Of a stretch of 37,182 nucleotides of DNA, positions 15,846 to 23,799 are shown one piece after another. Position 1 is the stretch's first letter; each line of letters starts with the position of its first letter. Under the pieces are notes generated by a model. The model saw only the letters and a program-made list of their open reading frames with translations, did no database searches and was not told where the DNA came from. The stretch is from an uncultured Oscillospiraceae bacterium (lineage in GTDB: Bacteria; Bacillota; Clostridia; Oscillospirales; Oscillospiraceae), in assembly GCA_934572335.1 (NCBI GenBank), contig CAKTKU010000020.1, positions 1-37,182 of the forward strand, given 5' to 3'. The position numbers were made by a program, and so were the translations under genes.

Positions 15846-16808
15846 TTACTTATTTCTCGCGTTCTCGACGATGATCTGATTCGCCTTGGTCATGCGGATA
15901 TGGTGGCGTATCGCGTCCGCGCCGACGGCGGCGATCACATCGTCCACGCTCATCTGGTACTGCGCCGCGAGGTCGCGCGCGGCGCGCTCAAGCTCATCAT
16001 CCTCAGCGGTTATGCCCTCCTCGTCCGCGACGGCGGCAAGGAGGAAGTCCACCCGGCTCAAAAGCTCGGCATATTCGCGCTGCTCGGCGCGCCACGCCTC
16101 GCGGGTCTTGCCCTCTGTGCGCAGCCATGCGTCGAACACATCCTCGGCGATCCGCTCGGCGGGAAGTCCGCCTCTGGCGTATGCGCGGCGCTCCGCTGCG
16201 CGGACAATGTCCTGCGCGTCCGCGTCGAGCACGCCGTCAAACGACTGGGCAAACGCGCCGATGTCCTGCATGCCCATGCCGATATAGTTCTCCGCCGCCT
16301 TGAGTGCCTTTGCCCACATCTCCTCATCGTCAAGCCCCAGGTCGAGCGCGTCGTTGAGGTTGGCAATGATGGCGCGTATGTCGGCAAGCGTGTTGAGCGA
16401 AAGGCTCTCCAGCAGCTCCGACTCCTTTTCCAGCAGCGCGGTGTCTATCTTGCGCTGGATAACAAGCTCCGGCACAACGACGCGTAGGTTCTTCGCCGCC
16501 GCGTGCAGCGCCGCGTCCTCAAAATCCTCGCAATGCCCGATGTCCACCTCAACGCCGAGATACGGACCGAGAATGACCTCCGGCGGTATTGCGCCCTCAA
16601 GGCTGACGGCGAGCGAGCCGTCGGGCTGCGCGTCCATGGCGGTGACGCGCGTATAGATGAGCGGGGCGAGCCCCTTCTCTTGCGCGAGCGCGGCAAGGGC
16701 AGACTTCACCGCCTCCTGCGGAGAGCCAGCCGCGGCAATGTCCGCCGGCGCGAGCAGTATGTCGGCATACACGCTGCCGCGGTCTATTTTGCAGTTTGTG
16801 ATCGTCAT
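15846..16808 (-). CDS. Trigger-factor-like protein lacking the PPIase domain
   Basis: The last 100 or so residues match the C-terminal chaperone arm of trigger factor and related SurA-like proteins: ADEEGITAEDDELERAARDL, then AAQYQMSVDDVIAAVG and a basic helix ending in KANQIIVENA. The N-terminal portion (1-105) is compatible with a diverged ribosome-binding or substrate-binding region (AIPPEVILGPYLGVEVDIG). No FKBP-type PPIase domain is present, and at 320 residues it is about 110 shorter than trigger factor. It could be a dedicated chaperone. GGGAG lies eight bases before the ATG. There is no obvious partner gene; it is divergent from the DUF1015 gene. Confidence 0.7.
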   Translation of the reverse strand: MTITNCKIDRGSVYADILLAPADIAAAGSPQEAVKSALAALAQEKGLAPLIYTRVTAMDAQPDGSLAVSLEGAIPPEVILGPYLGVEVDIGHCEDFEDAALHAAAKNLRVVVPELVIQRKIDTALLEKESELLESLSLNTLADIRAIIANLNDALDLGLDDEEMWAKALKAAENYIGMGMQDIGAFAQSFDGVLDADAQDIVRAAERRAYARGGLPAERIAEDVFDAWLRTEGKTREAWRAEQREYAELLSRVDFLLAAVADEEGITAEDDELERAARDLAAQYQMSVDDVIAAVGADAIRHHIRMTKANQIIVENARNK

Positions 16809-16896
16809 ATCGTATCTCCCATATTTATTATAAGTATATGTATTTTATAACAGCTTTTTCGCCGCGTCAATCGTCGGTTTTGTGGCATATGTATGA

Positions 16897-16925
16897 TTGA
16901 CGGCGCGGCACGGAGGTGTTATATT
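16897..16925 (+). promoter_or_regulatory. Promoter of the DUF1015 gene
   Basis: TTGACG and TATATT are separated by 17 bases; the start codon follows about 35 bases later. Confidence 0.7.
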
Positions 16926-16960
16926 CATCAAAACAGAAAAAGAATGGAGATAGATATATT

Positions 16961-18151
16961 ATGTCAACCAAACTGCCGTTCGGTTCTGCTGATATACTGC
17001 TGCCCAAGGCGGATTTTGAGCGCTGGGCGTGCATTGCGTGCGACCAGTTCACCTCCCAGCCGGAGTATTGGGAGCGCGCGGACGCGATAGCGGGCGGCGC
17101 GCCGTCCGCGCTGAGGCTCATTCTGCCGGAGGTTTACCTCGGCGACGGGAACGACGAGGCACGCATACGCGAGATAAACGACACGATGCGCCGCTATCTC
17201 GCCGAGGGTGTTTTCAACGAATACAAAAACGCGATGATCTGCACCGAGCGCACCCAGCCCGACGAGCGCGTGCGGCGCGGCATAGTGGGCGCGTTCGCCC
17301 TCGCGGACTACAGCTATGAGCCGGGGGCAAAGTGCCTCATCCGCCCGACGGAGGGGACGGTGCTCTCGCGCATCCCGCCGCGCGTCGCGATACGGCGCGA
17401 CGCTCCGCTCGAGCTGCCGCACATCATGGTGTTCATGGACGACCGGCGGCGCGAGATAATCGAGGGGATAGACACGTCGCGGCTCGTGAAGCTCTATGAC
17501 TTTGAGCTTATGCTCGGCGGCGGTCATCTGCGCGGCTGGCTCATAGACGCAGCGGAGCAGCAGCGCATACTCGCCGCCCTTGCGCGGCTTGAGGAGGAGA
17601 GCGGCACGGAGGGAGAAAAGCTCCTCTTCGCGGTCGGCGACGGCAACCACTCGCTCGCCACGGCGAAAGCGGCGGCGGAGGTCATCGGCACGGACGCGGC
17701 GCGCTATGCGCTGGCGGAGCTGGTGAACATACACAGCGAAGCGATAAGCTTCGAGCCGATATACAGGGTGCTGTTCGACGCGGACACGGCGGACGTGCTG
17801 TGCGCGCTGCACGCGGCGTTCCCGGCGCAAAGCGGGCGCGCGGTGGAGTACATCACGCGCGGCGAGCACGGGCGCGTATACGTCGCGGGACTTGAGACCG
17901 GCGAGATGCAGCGCTTTATCGACGGCTACACCGCGGCGCACCCTGATGTGCGCGTGGACTACATCCACGGGGAGGACACCGTGCGCGCGCTGGCGGCGCA
18001 GGAGGGCGCAATAGGCTTCCTCTACGGCGGCATCAGCAAGGATGAGCTTTTCGACTATGTGCGCGAAAACGGCATACTCCCGCGCAAGAGCTTCTCCGTC
18101 GGTCACGCCGAGGACAAGCGCTACTACGTCGAGGCGCGGCGGATAAGATAA
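16961..18151 (+). CDS. DUF1015-family protein
   Basis: The 396-residue protein starts with KLPFGSADILLPKADFERWA and contains FAVGDGNHSLATAKA (about residues 223-237), the strongest family signature of DUF1015 (COG4198), along with a conserved YGG segment near the C terminus. The biochemical function of the family is not established. The chosen ATG follows GGAGA by about ten bases; the longer reading frame into the promoter region is rejected. It is followed by a terminator and convergent with prmA, so it is probably expressed alone. Confidence 0.87.
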   Translation: MSTKLPFGSADILLPKADFERWACIACDQFTSQPEYWERADAIAGGAPSALRLILPEVYLGDGNDEARIREINDTMRRYLAEGVFNEYKNAMICTERTQPDERVRRGIVGAFALADYSYEPGAKCLIRPTEGTVLSRIPPRVAIRRDAPLELPHIMVFMDDRRREIIEGIDTSRLVKLYDFELMLGGGHLRGWLIDAAEQQRILAALARLEEESGTEGEKLLFAVGDGNHSLATAKAAAEVIGTDAARYALAELVNIHSEAISFEPIYRVLFDADTADVLCALHAAFPAQSGRAVEYITRGEHGRVYVAGLETGEMQRFIDGYTAAHPDVRVDYIHGEDTVRALAAQEGAIGFLYGGISKDELFDYVRENGILPRKSFSVGHAEDKRYYVEARRIR

Positions 18152-18163
18152 GATAACGGCAAA

Positions 18164-18206
18164 GCCCAAGGCAGGGACGTAAAATTTCCCGCCTTGGGCG
18201 ATTTTT
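18164..18206 (+). terminator. Terminator after the DUF1015 gene
   Basis: GCCCAAGGC and GCCTTGGGC, extended by a GGG/CCC pair next to a bulged A, close an A/T-rich loop and are followed by GATTTTTATT. It may serve convergent prmA weakly. Confidence 0.8.
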
Positions 18207-18218
18207 ATTCTATACAAT

Positions 18219-19136
18219 TCACCGGCACACGTAGCAGTGCCATTCCTCCTCGGAGGTATGGGCGACGACGGTGAAGCCATTGCGCTCAAGTGCGGCGCGC
18301 ACCTCGTCCGCGCGGTCGTCGATGATGCCGGAGCAGATGAACACGCCATCCTGCGCCATGAATGAGCGCGCGTAGGCGGCAAGCGCGATTATCACATCGG
18401 CAACGATGTTCGCCAGCACCAGCTGATACCCGCCGCCAAGCGTGCGGCGGAGAGAGGCGTCCTTGAGAATATCCCCGGCATAGACGCGCATTTTGTCCTC
18501 GCCGATACCGTTGAGCGCGGCATTGGCCATCGCGGCCTCTGGCGCCATGGGGTCAACGTCGCACCCGGTGTTCGATTCCGCCCCCAGAAGCAGCGCGCCG
18601 ATACCGAGTATTCCGCTGCCGCAGCCGAGGTCGAGCGCGCGCACGCCGGGCGCGGCATAGCTCTCCAACGCGGCAAGGCACAGCTTCGTCGTGGGGTGGC
18701 TGCCCGTGCCGAAGGCGATGCCGGGATCAAGACGGAGCGCGATACGCCCATTGTCAGGCGCGTCCATCCACTCCGGCACGACGACGAGCTTTTCGCCGAT
18801 CTCTATCTGCTCATAGCAGTCGCGCCAGCTGTTCTCCCAGTCCTCATCGGCGGTATATGCGGAAACTGCCTCGGGGTACGCCGCCTTTATGCGCGCGAGC
18901 ACCGCCTCCCCGGCCTCATCGTCCGTCAGATAGCACTTTATGCGGCTCACGCCCTTGTAGGACTGCTCAAGCTCCGCGTCGACATAGTCCCAATACTGGC
19001 GGTTATTCTCAAGAAAGTTTTGAAAATCCGCCTCGTTCTCTATCACGAAGCCCTCCGCGCCCAGCGCGGCAAGCTGTTCACAGCGCGCGTCGATCTCCTG
19101 CTCCGGCGTGTCGATGCTGACCTCAATGTAACGCAT
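18219..19136 (-). CDS. prmA: Ribosomal protein L11 methyltransferase PrmA
   Basis: This SAM-dependent enzyme methylates ribosomal protein L11. The 305-residue product has the PrmA order: an N-terminal substrate-binding domain (1-120), the linker with EIGEKLVVVPEW, then the methyltransferase fold with RLDPGIAFGTGSHPTT, motif I ALDLGCGSGILGIGA, acidic motif NTGCDVDPMA and LVLANIVADVI. The ATG chosen follows GGAGG by five bases; a TTG four codons earlier overlaps the ribosome site. It is a single gene facing the DUF1015 gene. Confidence 0.95.
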   Translation of the reverse strand: MRYIEVSIDTPEQEIDARCEQLAALGAEGFVIENEADFQNFLENNRQYWDYVDAELEQSYKGVSRIKCYLTDDEAGEAVLARIKAAYPEAVSAYTADEDWENSWRDCYEQIEIGEKLVVVPEWMDAPDNGRIALRLDPGIAFGTGSHPTTKLCLAALESYAAPGVRALDLGCGSGILGIGALLLGAESNTGCDVDPMAPEAAMANAALNGIGEDKMRVYAGDILKDASLRRTLGGGYQLVLANIVADVIIALAAYARSFMAQDGVFICSGIIDDRADEVRAALERNGFTVVAHTSEEEWHCYVCR

Positions 19137-19288
19137 ATGTTCCTCCAAAAATGAAAATCAATCTCAAATTTCTTTGTGTATTTTACCTCACTGAGGCGCG
19201 AATGTCCAGCACAAAGCGGGCATATTTCCGCCGCTTTCGGCGAAATAAATAAACTTTACGCATTTGATAAATTTTTCTCAATTATTGC

Positions 19289-19317
19289 TTGACAATTTTT
19301 AATCAAGGCTGTATACT
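19289..19317 (+). promoter_or_regulatory. Strong promoter of the zinc-ribbon gene
   Basis: TTGACA and TATACT are separated by exactly 17 bases. The leader is about 80 bases long, with a weak GCCGG/CCGGC hairpin near 19364-19385. Confidence 0.8.
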
Positions 19318-19406
19318 GCGCTTGTAAGTTAAATAAAAAACAAACGAAGATAGAGAACAAATTCGCCGGTGCCTATGCGCCCGGCAGCTATCAGGAGGAT
19401 ATGAAT

Positions 19407-19640
19407 ATGAAGTGCCCTTGCTGCGGTAAAGAAATGGTCATGGATGCCCACACCAAGATTGATAAATTTATGTGCTATGACTGCGGTTATGTTGAAGGTC
19501 GTCCCGTCCCCGCAACGCGCCTCGGCAAGCGGGTATACCGCCACAAGTTTGTGCGTTCGTACAGCATGAACGACGCGATGGCGTTCATCACAAAGGGGCT
19601 GGGTCTGGGCAAGTCCTCCCTCGCGCCGAGCCACCGCTGA
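19407..19640 (+). CDS. Small zinc-ribbon protein
   Basis: The 77-residue product begins MKCPCCGKEM and has a second CxxC at MCYDCGY, giving a four-cysteine zinc ribbon within the first 26 residues, followed by a basic region (RLGKRVYRHKFVRSY) and a short tail. The ATG used here lies eight bases after AGGAGG; an in-frame ATG two codons earlier is too close. A near-consensus promoter and strong ribosome site predict high expression. I do not recognise the family. A nucleic-acid- or ribosome-associated role is possible but not shown. Confidence 0.75.
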   Translation: MKCPCCGKEMVMDAHTKIDKFMCYDCGYVEGRPVPATRLGKRVYRHKFVRSYSMNDAMAFITKGLGLGKSSLAPSHR

Positions 19641-19741
19641 TGCATAGGCCGGCGGCGGCACGCCGCACGGCTCCCCTCCCCCTCTATATTAATATGTGTT
19701 CATTGGATGGATTTTTTCATCTCGTTTCCTTTTCATACACG

Positions 19742-19770
19742 TAAGGGCGCGCCGGAATGGCGCGCCCTTA
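19742..19770. terminator. Hairpin between the zinc-ribbon and DtxR-family genes
   Basis: A perfect 12-bp stem (TAAGGGCGCGCC) with a five-base loop lies between two convergent genes. No U-tract follows on either strand. Confidence 0.5.
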
Positions 19771-19783
19771 TGCTGTCCGTTAT

Positions 19784-20200
19784 TCACTTGATATCCGGCA
19801 CTTTTACGGGGTCGCCGTTTGCCTCGTGCTCGGCGACGACCTGCCGCACGTGCTTGCATATCGCCTCAAACGAGACCTCGCTGAGGTCATGCTCAAGCTT
19901 GCAGGCGTCGGTTTCCGCCGTCTCCCTGTCCACGCCGAGCATCATCAGAAACTTCGTGAGCGACTTATGGCGGTCGAGCATGCTGGATGCGACGGCCATT
20001 CCCTTATCGGTGAGCGTGATGAGCCCGTCCTTATCCATAGTGATATGACCGCTCTCCTTGAGGCGCTTTGTGGCGTAGGTGACGCTGGGCTTTGTGACGT
20101 TGAGGTGCGCAGCAATGTCGATGGAGCGGATATAGCCGTGCTTCTCCTTCATCATGAGCATAGTCTCCAAATAGTCTTCCGAGGCTTTCTGTATAACCAT
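19784..20200 (-). CDS. DtxR/MntR-family metal-dependent repressor
   Basis: The 138-residue product has the family N terminus (ASEDYLETMLMMKEKHGYIR), a winged helix-turn-helix (SIDIAAHLNVTKPSVTYATK, about 25-44) and the dimerisation and metal-binding region with LGVDRETAETDACKLEHDLS, where Glu, Cys, Glu and His are likely ligands. It lacks the SH3-like third domain, as MntR does. It is divergent from feoA-feoA-feoB and probably represses these genes when loaded with Fe2+ or Mn2+. The ATG giving MVIQKASEDYLE is preferred by alignment although its ribosome site is weak. Confidence 0.9.
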   Translation of the reverse strand: MVIQKASEDYLETMLMMKEKHGYIRSIDIAAHLNVTKPSVTYATKRLKESGHITMDKDGLITLTDKGMAVASSMLDRHKSLTKFLMMLGVDRETAETDACKLEHDLSEVSFEAICKHVRQVVAEHEANGDPVKVPDIK

Positions 20201-20248
20201 ATATAGTGTACCAGCTTTCATAAAATGAATTATCTTGAATTATGTATA

Positions 20249-20270
20249 CCTAAGTTAGCACACTTTAACC
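20249..20270. promoter_or_regulatory. Possible DtxR-family operator on the regulator side
   Basis: The sequence contains the perfect small palindrome CTAAGTTAG followed by TTTAACC, similar to the TTAG/CTAA units of DtxR-family boxes. It lies about 50 bases upstream of the regulator start and may mediate autoregulation. Confidence 0.4.
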
Positions 20271-20308
20271 AAAATTGCAAGAACTTTACGAAAATAAAAA
20301 AATTCCTA

Positions 20309-20337
20309 TTGACATCATAGGTTAGATATGCTAAACT
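20309..20337 (+). promoter_or_regulatory. feo operon promoter with overlapping operator
   Basis: TTGACA and TAAACT are separated by 17 bases. GGTTAG and CTAAAC (20320-20336), arms matching at five of six positions, overlap the -10 box. Binding there by the divergent DtxR-family repressor would block transcription. Confidence 0.7.
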
Positions 20338-20344
20338 CACACTT

Positions 20345-20362
20345 GGTTAAGGAGTCTTAACC
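20345..20362. promoter_or_regulatory. Palindrome GGTTAAG-N4-CTTAACC in the feo leader
   Basis: A perfect inverted repeat (GGTTAAGGAGTCTTAACC) lies just downstream of the feo promoter. A close relative occurs before feoB at 20947-20963. It may be a second repressor site or an RNA hairpin around a GGAG sequence. Confidence 0.5.
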
Positions 20363-20429
20363 TTATGTTTTCTCAGTGATCGGGTCAGTCTGGTCACAGT
20401 TCATCAAAGAGAGAGAAGGTCGATTTTTT

Positions 20430-20642
20430 ATGATGCCTCTTGCTCTGGCAGATCCCGGCGAGGAGAACATGATACGGCGTATCGGCGGCTCGCCCGAGGT
20501 CAAAAAGCATCTGGAAGATTTGGGCTTCATTGTGGGCGACACCGTGACGGTCATCACCGCGCTCAACGGCAACATCATCGTCAAGGTCAAGGAAGCCAGA
20601 ATTGCGATAAGCGAGGAAATGGCCCGCAAGATCATGGTTTGA
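20430..20642 (+). CDS. feoA: FeoA-domain protein, first copy
   Basis: The 70-residue SH3-like protein has the FeoA pattern IRRIGGSPEVKKHLEDLGFI followed by GDTVTVITALNGNIIVKVKE and a terminal ISEEMARKIMV. FeoA interacts with FeoB and supports ferrous iron uptake. It starts with two adjacent ATG codons about ten bases after AAGG; I take the first. It is the first gene of the operon; a second, different FeoA follows after 55 bases. Confidence 0.93.
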   Translation: MMPLALADPGEENMIRRIGGSPEVKKHLEDLGFIVGDTVTVITALNGNIIVKVKEARIAISEEMARKIMV

Positions 20643-20697
20643 CACCGTGATTCATTTTTAGTTTACCCTTAAAATGCAAATAGAGGAGGACAAGAGA

Positions 20698-20922
20698 ATG
20701 AAAACACTCAAGCAGGCGAAGATCGGCGAGACCGTTTCCGTTGTCAAGCTCCACGGCGAAGGTCCTGTCAAGCGCCGCATCATGGACATGGGTATTACCC
20801 GCGGCACCGAGGTCTACATACGCAAGGTCGCGCCTCTCGGCGACCCCATCGAGGTCACTGTGAGAGGCTATGAGCTGTCTCTGCGTAAGGCAGACGCGGA
20901 AATGATCGAAATTGCCGAGTAA
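20698..20922 (+). CDS. feoA: FeoA-domain protein, second copy
   Basis: The 74-residue protein has the FeoA signature VKRRIMDMGITRGTEV and GDPIEVTVRGYELSLRK. It differs strongly from the first copy, so the pair is old or independently acquired rather than a recent duplication. GGAGG lies eight bases before the ATG. It directly precedes feoB, the usual position of the FeoB partner. Confidence 0.95.
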   Translation: MKTLKQAKIGETVSVVKLHGEGPVKRRIMDMGITRGTEVYIRKVAPLGDPIEVTVRGYELSLRKADAEMIEIAE

Positions 20923-20946
20923 AACCGGCTTTTTCATTTCCAAAAA

Positions 20947-20963
20947 GGTTAAGGGAGTTTAAC
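20947..20963. promoter_or_regulatory. Second GGTTAAG-type palindrome, before feoB
   Basis: GGTTAAGGGAGTTTAAC closely resembles the perfect palindrome at 20345-20362. It lies about 20 bases before the feoB start codon and could be an intra-operon control site. Confidence 0.4.
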
Positions 20964-20984
20964 GAAAAAAGGAGTTTTTGCAAA

Positions 20985-23384
20985 ATGGACAAACAAATCA
21001 AAATTGCTCTTGCCGGCAACCCCAACTGCGGCAAGACCACACTGTTCAATGCGCTGACCGGCTCCAACCAGTTCGTTGGCAACTGGCCGGGCGTCACCGT
21101 TGAGAAGAAGGAAGGCAAGCTGAAAAAGCATGACGACGTCGTCATCATGGACCTTCCCGGTATCTACTCTCTCTCCCCGTACACTCTGGAAGAGGTCGTG
21201 GCGCGCAACTACCTCATTGAGCAGCGTCCCGACGCAATACTGAATATAATCGACGGCACCAACCTTGAGCGTAACCTCTACCTCACCACCCAGCTGACCG
21301 AGCTCGGCATTCCCGTGGTCATCGCGGTGAACATGATGGACGTGGTTCGCAAGTCCGGCGACAGCATCAACATCAAGGAGCTGTCCCGCGAGCTTGGCTG
21401 CCCCGTGACCGAGATCTCCGCTCTCAAGGGCGAGGGCGTTATGGAGGCCGCAGAGTCCGCAATTGAGGCGGCAAAGAACGGCAAGACCATTCCCCAGCAC
21501 ACCTTCTCCGGTCCTGTTGAGCACGCGATTGCCCACATTGAAGAGGCCGTTGTGCACAACATGCCCGAGGAGCAGCAGCGCTGGTACGCCATCAAGGTGT
21601 TTGAGCGCGACGATAAGGTGCTTGAGAAGCTCAGCATCGCGGATGATGTCAAGGCTCACGTTGAGGAAGACATCAAGGCCGCCGAGAAGGAGCTGGACGA
21701 TGACGCGGAGAGCATCATCACCAACGAGCGTTACCTCTACATAGCCGAGATAATCAAGGGCTGCTACAAGAAGAAGAACAAGGGCGGCCTGAGCACCTCC
21801 GATAAGATAGACAAGGTCGTCACCAACCGCTGGCTGGGTCTCCCGATCTTCGCCGTGGTCATGTTCCTTGTGTACTATATCTCCATGGTCACTGTCGGCG
21901 TTTCCGCGACCGACTGGGCAAACGACGGACTGTTCGGCGACGGCTGGCACCTGTTCGGCATCGGCTCCGCTGAGTACAACGAAGTCGCAGAAGAGTGGGG
22001 CGACGCCGCGACGATAGTCGACGGCTACGAAGCCTACGTTGAAGAGAACGGCGAGCCCGCTGACGGCGTGTTCACCTACACCGTTGAAGACGAAGAGACC
22101 CTCGCAACCGAGGAAGAGACCGCCACGCTTGACGACCTCGCAGAGGCTCAGGCAACGCTCGACGAGCTCGGCGACGAGCCCGATCCCGCGGACTACGGCG
22201 TTTGGGTTCCCGGTATCCCCGTACTCATCGGCAACGCACTTGAGAGCGCCAACTGCGCAGAGTGGCTCCAGGGTCTGATCCTTGACGGTATCGTCGCCGG
22301 TGTCGGCGCGGTGCTCGGCTTCGTGCCGCAGATGCTCGTTCTGTTCCTGCTGCTCGCATTCCTTGAGGCCTGCGGCTACATGGCACGTATCGCATTCGTG
22401 CTTGACCGTATCTTCCGCAAGTTCGGTCTCTCCGGCAAGTCCTTCATCCCCATGCTCATCGGTACCGGCTGCGGTGTTCCGGGCGTCATGGCTTCCCGTA
22501 CCATTGAAAACGAGCGTGACCGCCGCATGACCATCATGACCACCACGTTCATCCCCTGCGGCGCAAAGGTCCCGTTCATCGCAATGATCGCAGGTGCGAT
22601 CTTCGGCGGCTCCGCGTGGGTCGCAACCTCCGCTTACTTCGTGGGCATGGCCGCGATCATCATCTCCGGCATCATGCTCAAGAAGACCAAGATGTTCGCC
22701 GGCGAGCCTGCTCCGTTCGTTATGGAGCTGCCCGCATACCACTGGCCGACCCTCGGCAACGTTCTCCGTTCCATGTGGGAGCGTGGCTGGAGCTTCATCA
22801 AGAAGGCCGGCACGATAATCCTTCTGTCCACCATCCTTGTCTGGTTCACCACTTACTTCGGTGTTGTTGACGGTGCGTTCCGTATGCTCTCCGAAGAAGA
22901 GATCGACTACTCCATCCTCGCAACCATCGGCAACGCGATCGCTTGGATATTTGCTCCTCTTGGCTGGGGCAACTGGCAGGCAGCCGTCGCCTCCATCACC
23001 GGTCTTGTCGCCAAGGAGAACATCGTCGGCACGATGGGCATCCTCTACGGTGCTTCCGGCGACGTGTACGCGACCCTTGCTTCCACCTTCACTCCGGTCT
23101 CCGGCTACTCCTTCCTCGTGTTCAACCTGCTGTGCGCGCCCTGCTTCGCGGCTATCGGTGCTATCAAGCGTGAGATGAACAACTCCAAGTGGACCTGGTT
23201 CGCCATCGGCTACCAGTGCGGCTTTGCCTACATCATCGCCCTGATGGTCAATCAGTTCGGCGGTCTGTTCACCGGCAATGTCAGCGTTATCGGTCTGATC
23301 TTCGCGATCGCGGCGCTCGCGGGCATCATCTACATGCTTGCCCGCCCCTACAAGGAAGCCACCAAGCTCTCCTCTAAGGTCTGA
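20985..23384 (+). CDS. feoB: Ferrous iron transporter FeoB
   Basis: This 799-residue membrane protein imports Fe2+. The N-terminal G domain has G1 GNPNCGKTT (11-19), G3 DLPG, G4 NMMD and G5 SALKG, followed by a GDI region (about 170-280) and a membrane domain with paired Gate motifs (GCGVPGVMASR and PCFAAIGAIKRE). Between the first transmembrane helix and the Gate region is an unusually long, acidic insertion of roughly 100 residues (EETATLDDLAEAQATLDELG, for example), probably extracellular. The start follows AAGGAG by ten bases. Codon choice looks strongly optimised compared with neighbours. Confidence 0.97.
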   Translation: MDKQIKIALAGNPNCGKTTLFNALTGSNQFVGNWPGVTVEKKEGKLKKHDDVVIMDLPGIYSLSPYTLEEVVARNYLIEQRPDAILNIIDGTNLERNLYLTTQLTELGIPVVIAVNMMDVVRKSGDSINIKELSRELGCPVTEISALKGEGVMEAAESAIEAAKNGKTIPQHTFSGPVEHAIAHIEEAVVHNMPEEQQRWYAIKVFERDDKVLEKLSIADDVKAHVEEDIKAAEKELDDDAESIITNERYLYIAEIIKGCYKKKNKGGLSTSDKIDKVVTNRWLGLPIFAVVMFLVYYISMVTVGVSATDWANDGLFGDGWHLFGIGSAEYNEVAEEWGDAATIVDGYEAYVEENGEPADGVFTYTVEDEETLATEEETATLDDLAEAQATLDELGDEPDPADYGVWVPGIPVLIGNALESANCAEWLQGLILDGIVAGVGAVLGFVPQMLVLFLLLAFLEACGYMARIAFVLDRIFRKFGLSGKSFIPMLIGTGCGVPGVMASRTIENERDRRMTIMTTTFIPCGAKVPFIAMIAGAIFGGSAWVATSAYFVGMAAIIISGIMLKKTKMFAGEPAPFVMELPAYHWPTLGNVLRSMWERGWSFIKKAGTIILLSTILVWFTTYFGVVDGAFRMLSEEEIDYSILATIGNAIAWIFAPLGWGNWQAAVASITGLVAKENIVGTMGILYGASGDVYATLASTFTPVSGYSFLVFNLLCAPCFAAIGAIKREMNNSKWTWFAIGYQCGFAYIIALMVNQFGGLFTGNVSVIGLIFAIAALAGIIYMLARPYKEATKLSSKV

Positions 23385-23403
23385 TCTGCAGCACACCACT
23401 TCC

Positions 23404-23452
23404 GCACGGGAGAACTTTTATGTAGTGTTCTGTTCCTCCTGTTCTCCCGTGC
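23404..23452. other. Hairpin between feoB and the Cys-rich gene
   Basis: GCACGGGAGAAC and GTTCTCCCGTGC form a perfect 12-bp stem with a 25-base loop. It has no U-tract and may be an mRNA processing or attenuation element separating feoB from the small downstream gene. Confidence 0.5.
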
Positions 23453-23499
23453 CTCTTAAATTGCTTGTTTCTTAATTTCTTCATAAGGAGATGATTGTC

Positions 23500-23676
23500 A
23501 TGTTAAGCTTTGTCGCCGAAAACCTTTCCACTATCCTTATTTGCATTGTACTGATAGCCATTGTTGTCTCCATCTCCATATACCTCGTGCGACAGAAAAA
23601 GCAGGGCAAGTCCTCCTGCGGCGCCGGTTGCGCAAGCTGTGCCATGCACGGCGGGTGCCACAGCTGCCGTAAGTAA
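23500..23676 (+). CDS. FeoB-associated Cys-rich membrane protein
   Basis: The 58-residue product has one transmembrane helix (about 5-28) and a C-terminal tail with six cysteines and two histidines (CGAGCASCAMHGGCHSC). This is the layout of the FeoB-associated small proteins found after feoB in Firmicutes, where a FeoC is absent. It may deliver or sense iron at the inner mouth of FeoB. I chose the ATG nine bases after AAGGAG; the upstream ATG overlaps the ribosome site. A terminator follows directly. Confidence 0.9.
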   Translation: MLSFVAENLSTILICIVLIAIVVSISIYLVRQKKQGKSSCGAGCASCAMHGGCHSCRK

Positions 23677-23681
23677 GAAAA

Positions 23682-23724
23682 GGGAGATGCAGTTTCACCT
23701 CTCTGCATCTCCCATATTCTTTTT
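23682..23724 (+). terminator. Terminator of the feo operon
   Basis: GGGAGATGCAG and CTGCATCTCCC form an 11-bp stem with a ten-base loop, followed by ATATTCTTTTT. Confidence 0.85.
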
Positions 23725-23799
23725 AAAACCGAAAACACGAGGCAGCGACGCGGATGAAGTGCCGCTGTCTTAGTAGATTTTCAGAAGGAGCGATAAACC

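Noticed and set aside
16964..18382. 472-codon minus-strand frame opposite the DUF1015 gene
   Set aside because: Arg/His/Val-rich shadow of a GC-rich gene; the plus-strand frame has a family signature and a good start.
19318..19406. Possible riboswitch in the leader of the zinc-ribbon gene
   Set aside because: Only a weak 5-bp hairpin is visible and no known aptamer pattern is recognised.
20949..23399. Very long open frame (816 codons) on the minus strand opposite feoB
   Set aside because: It lies antisense to a gene with full FeoB motifs, has no recognisable domain or ribosome site, and is explained by codon bias of feoB.
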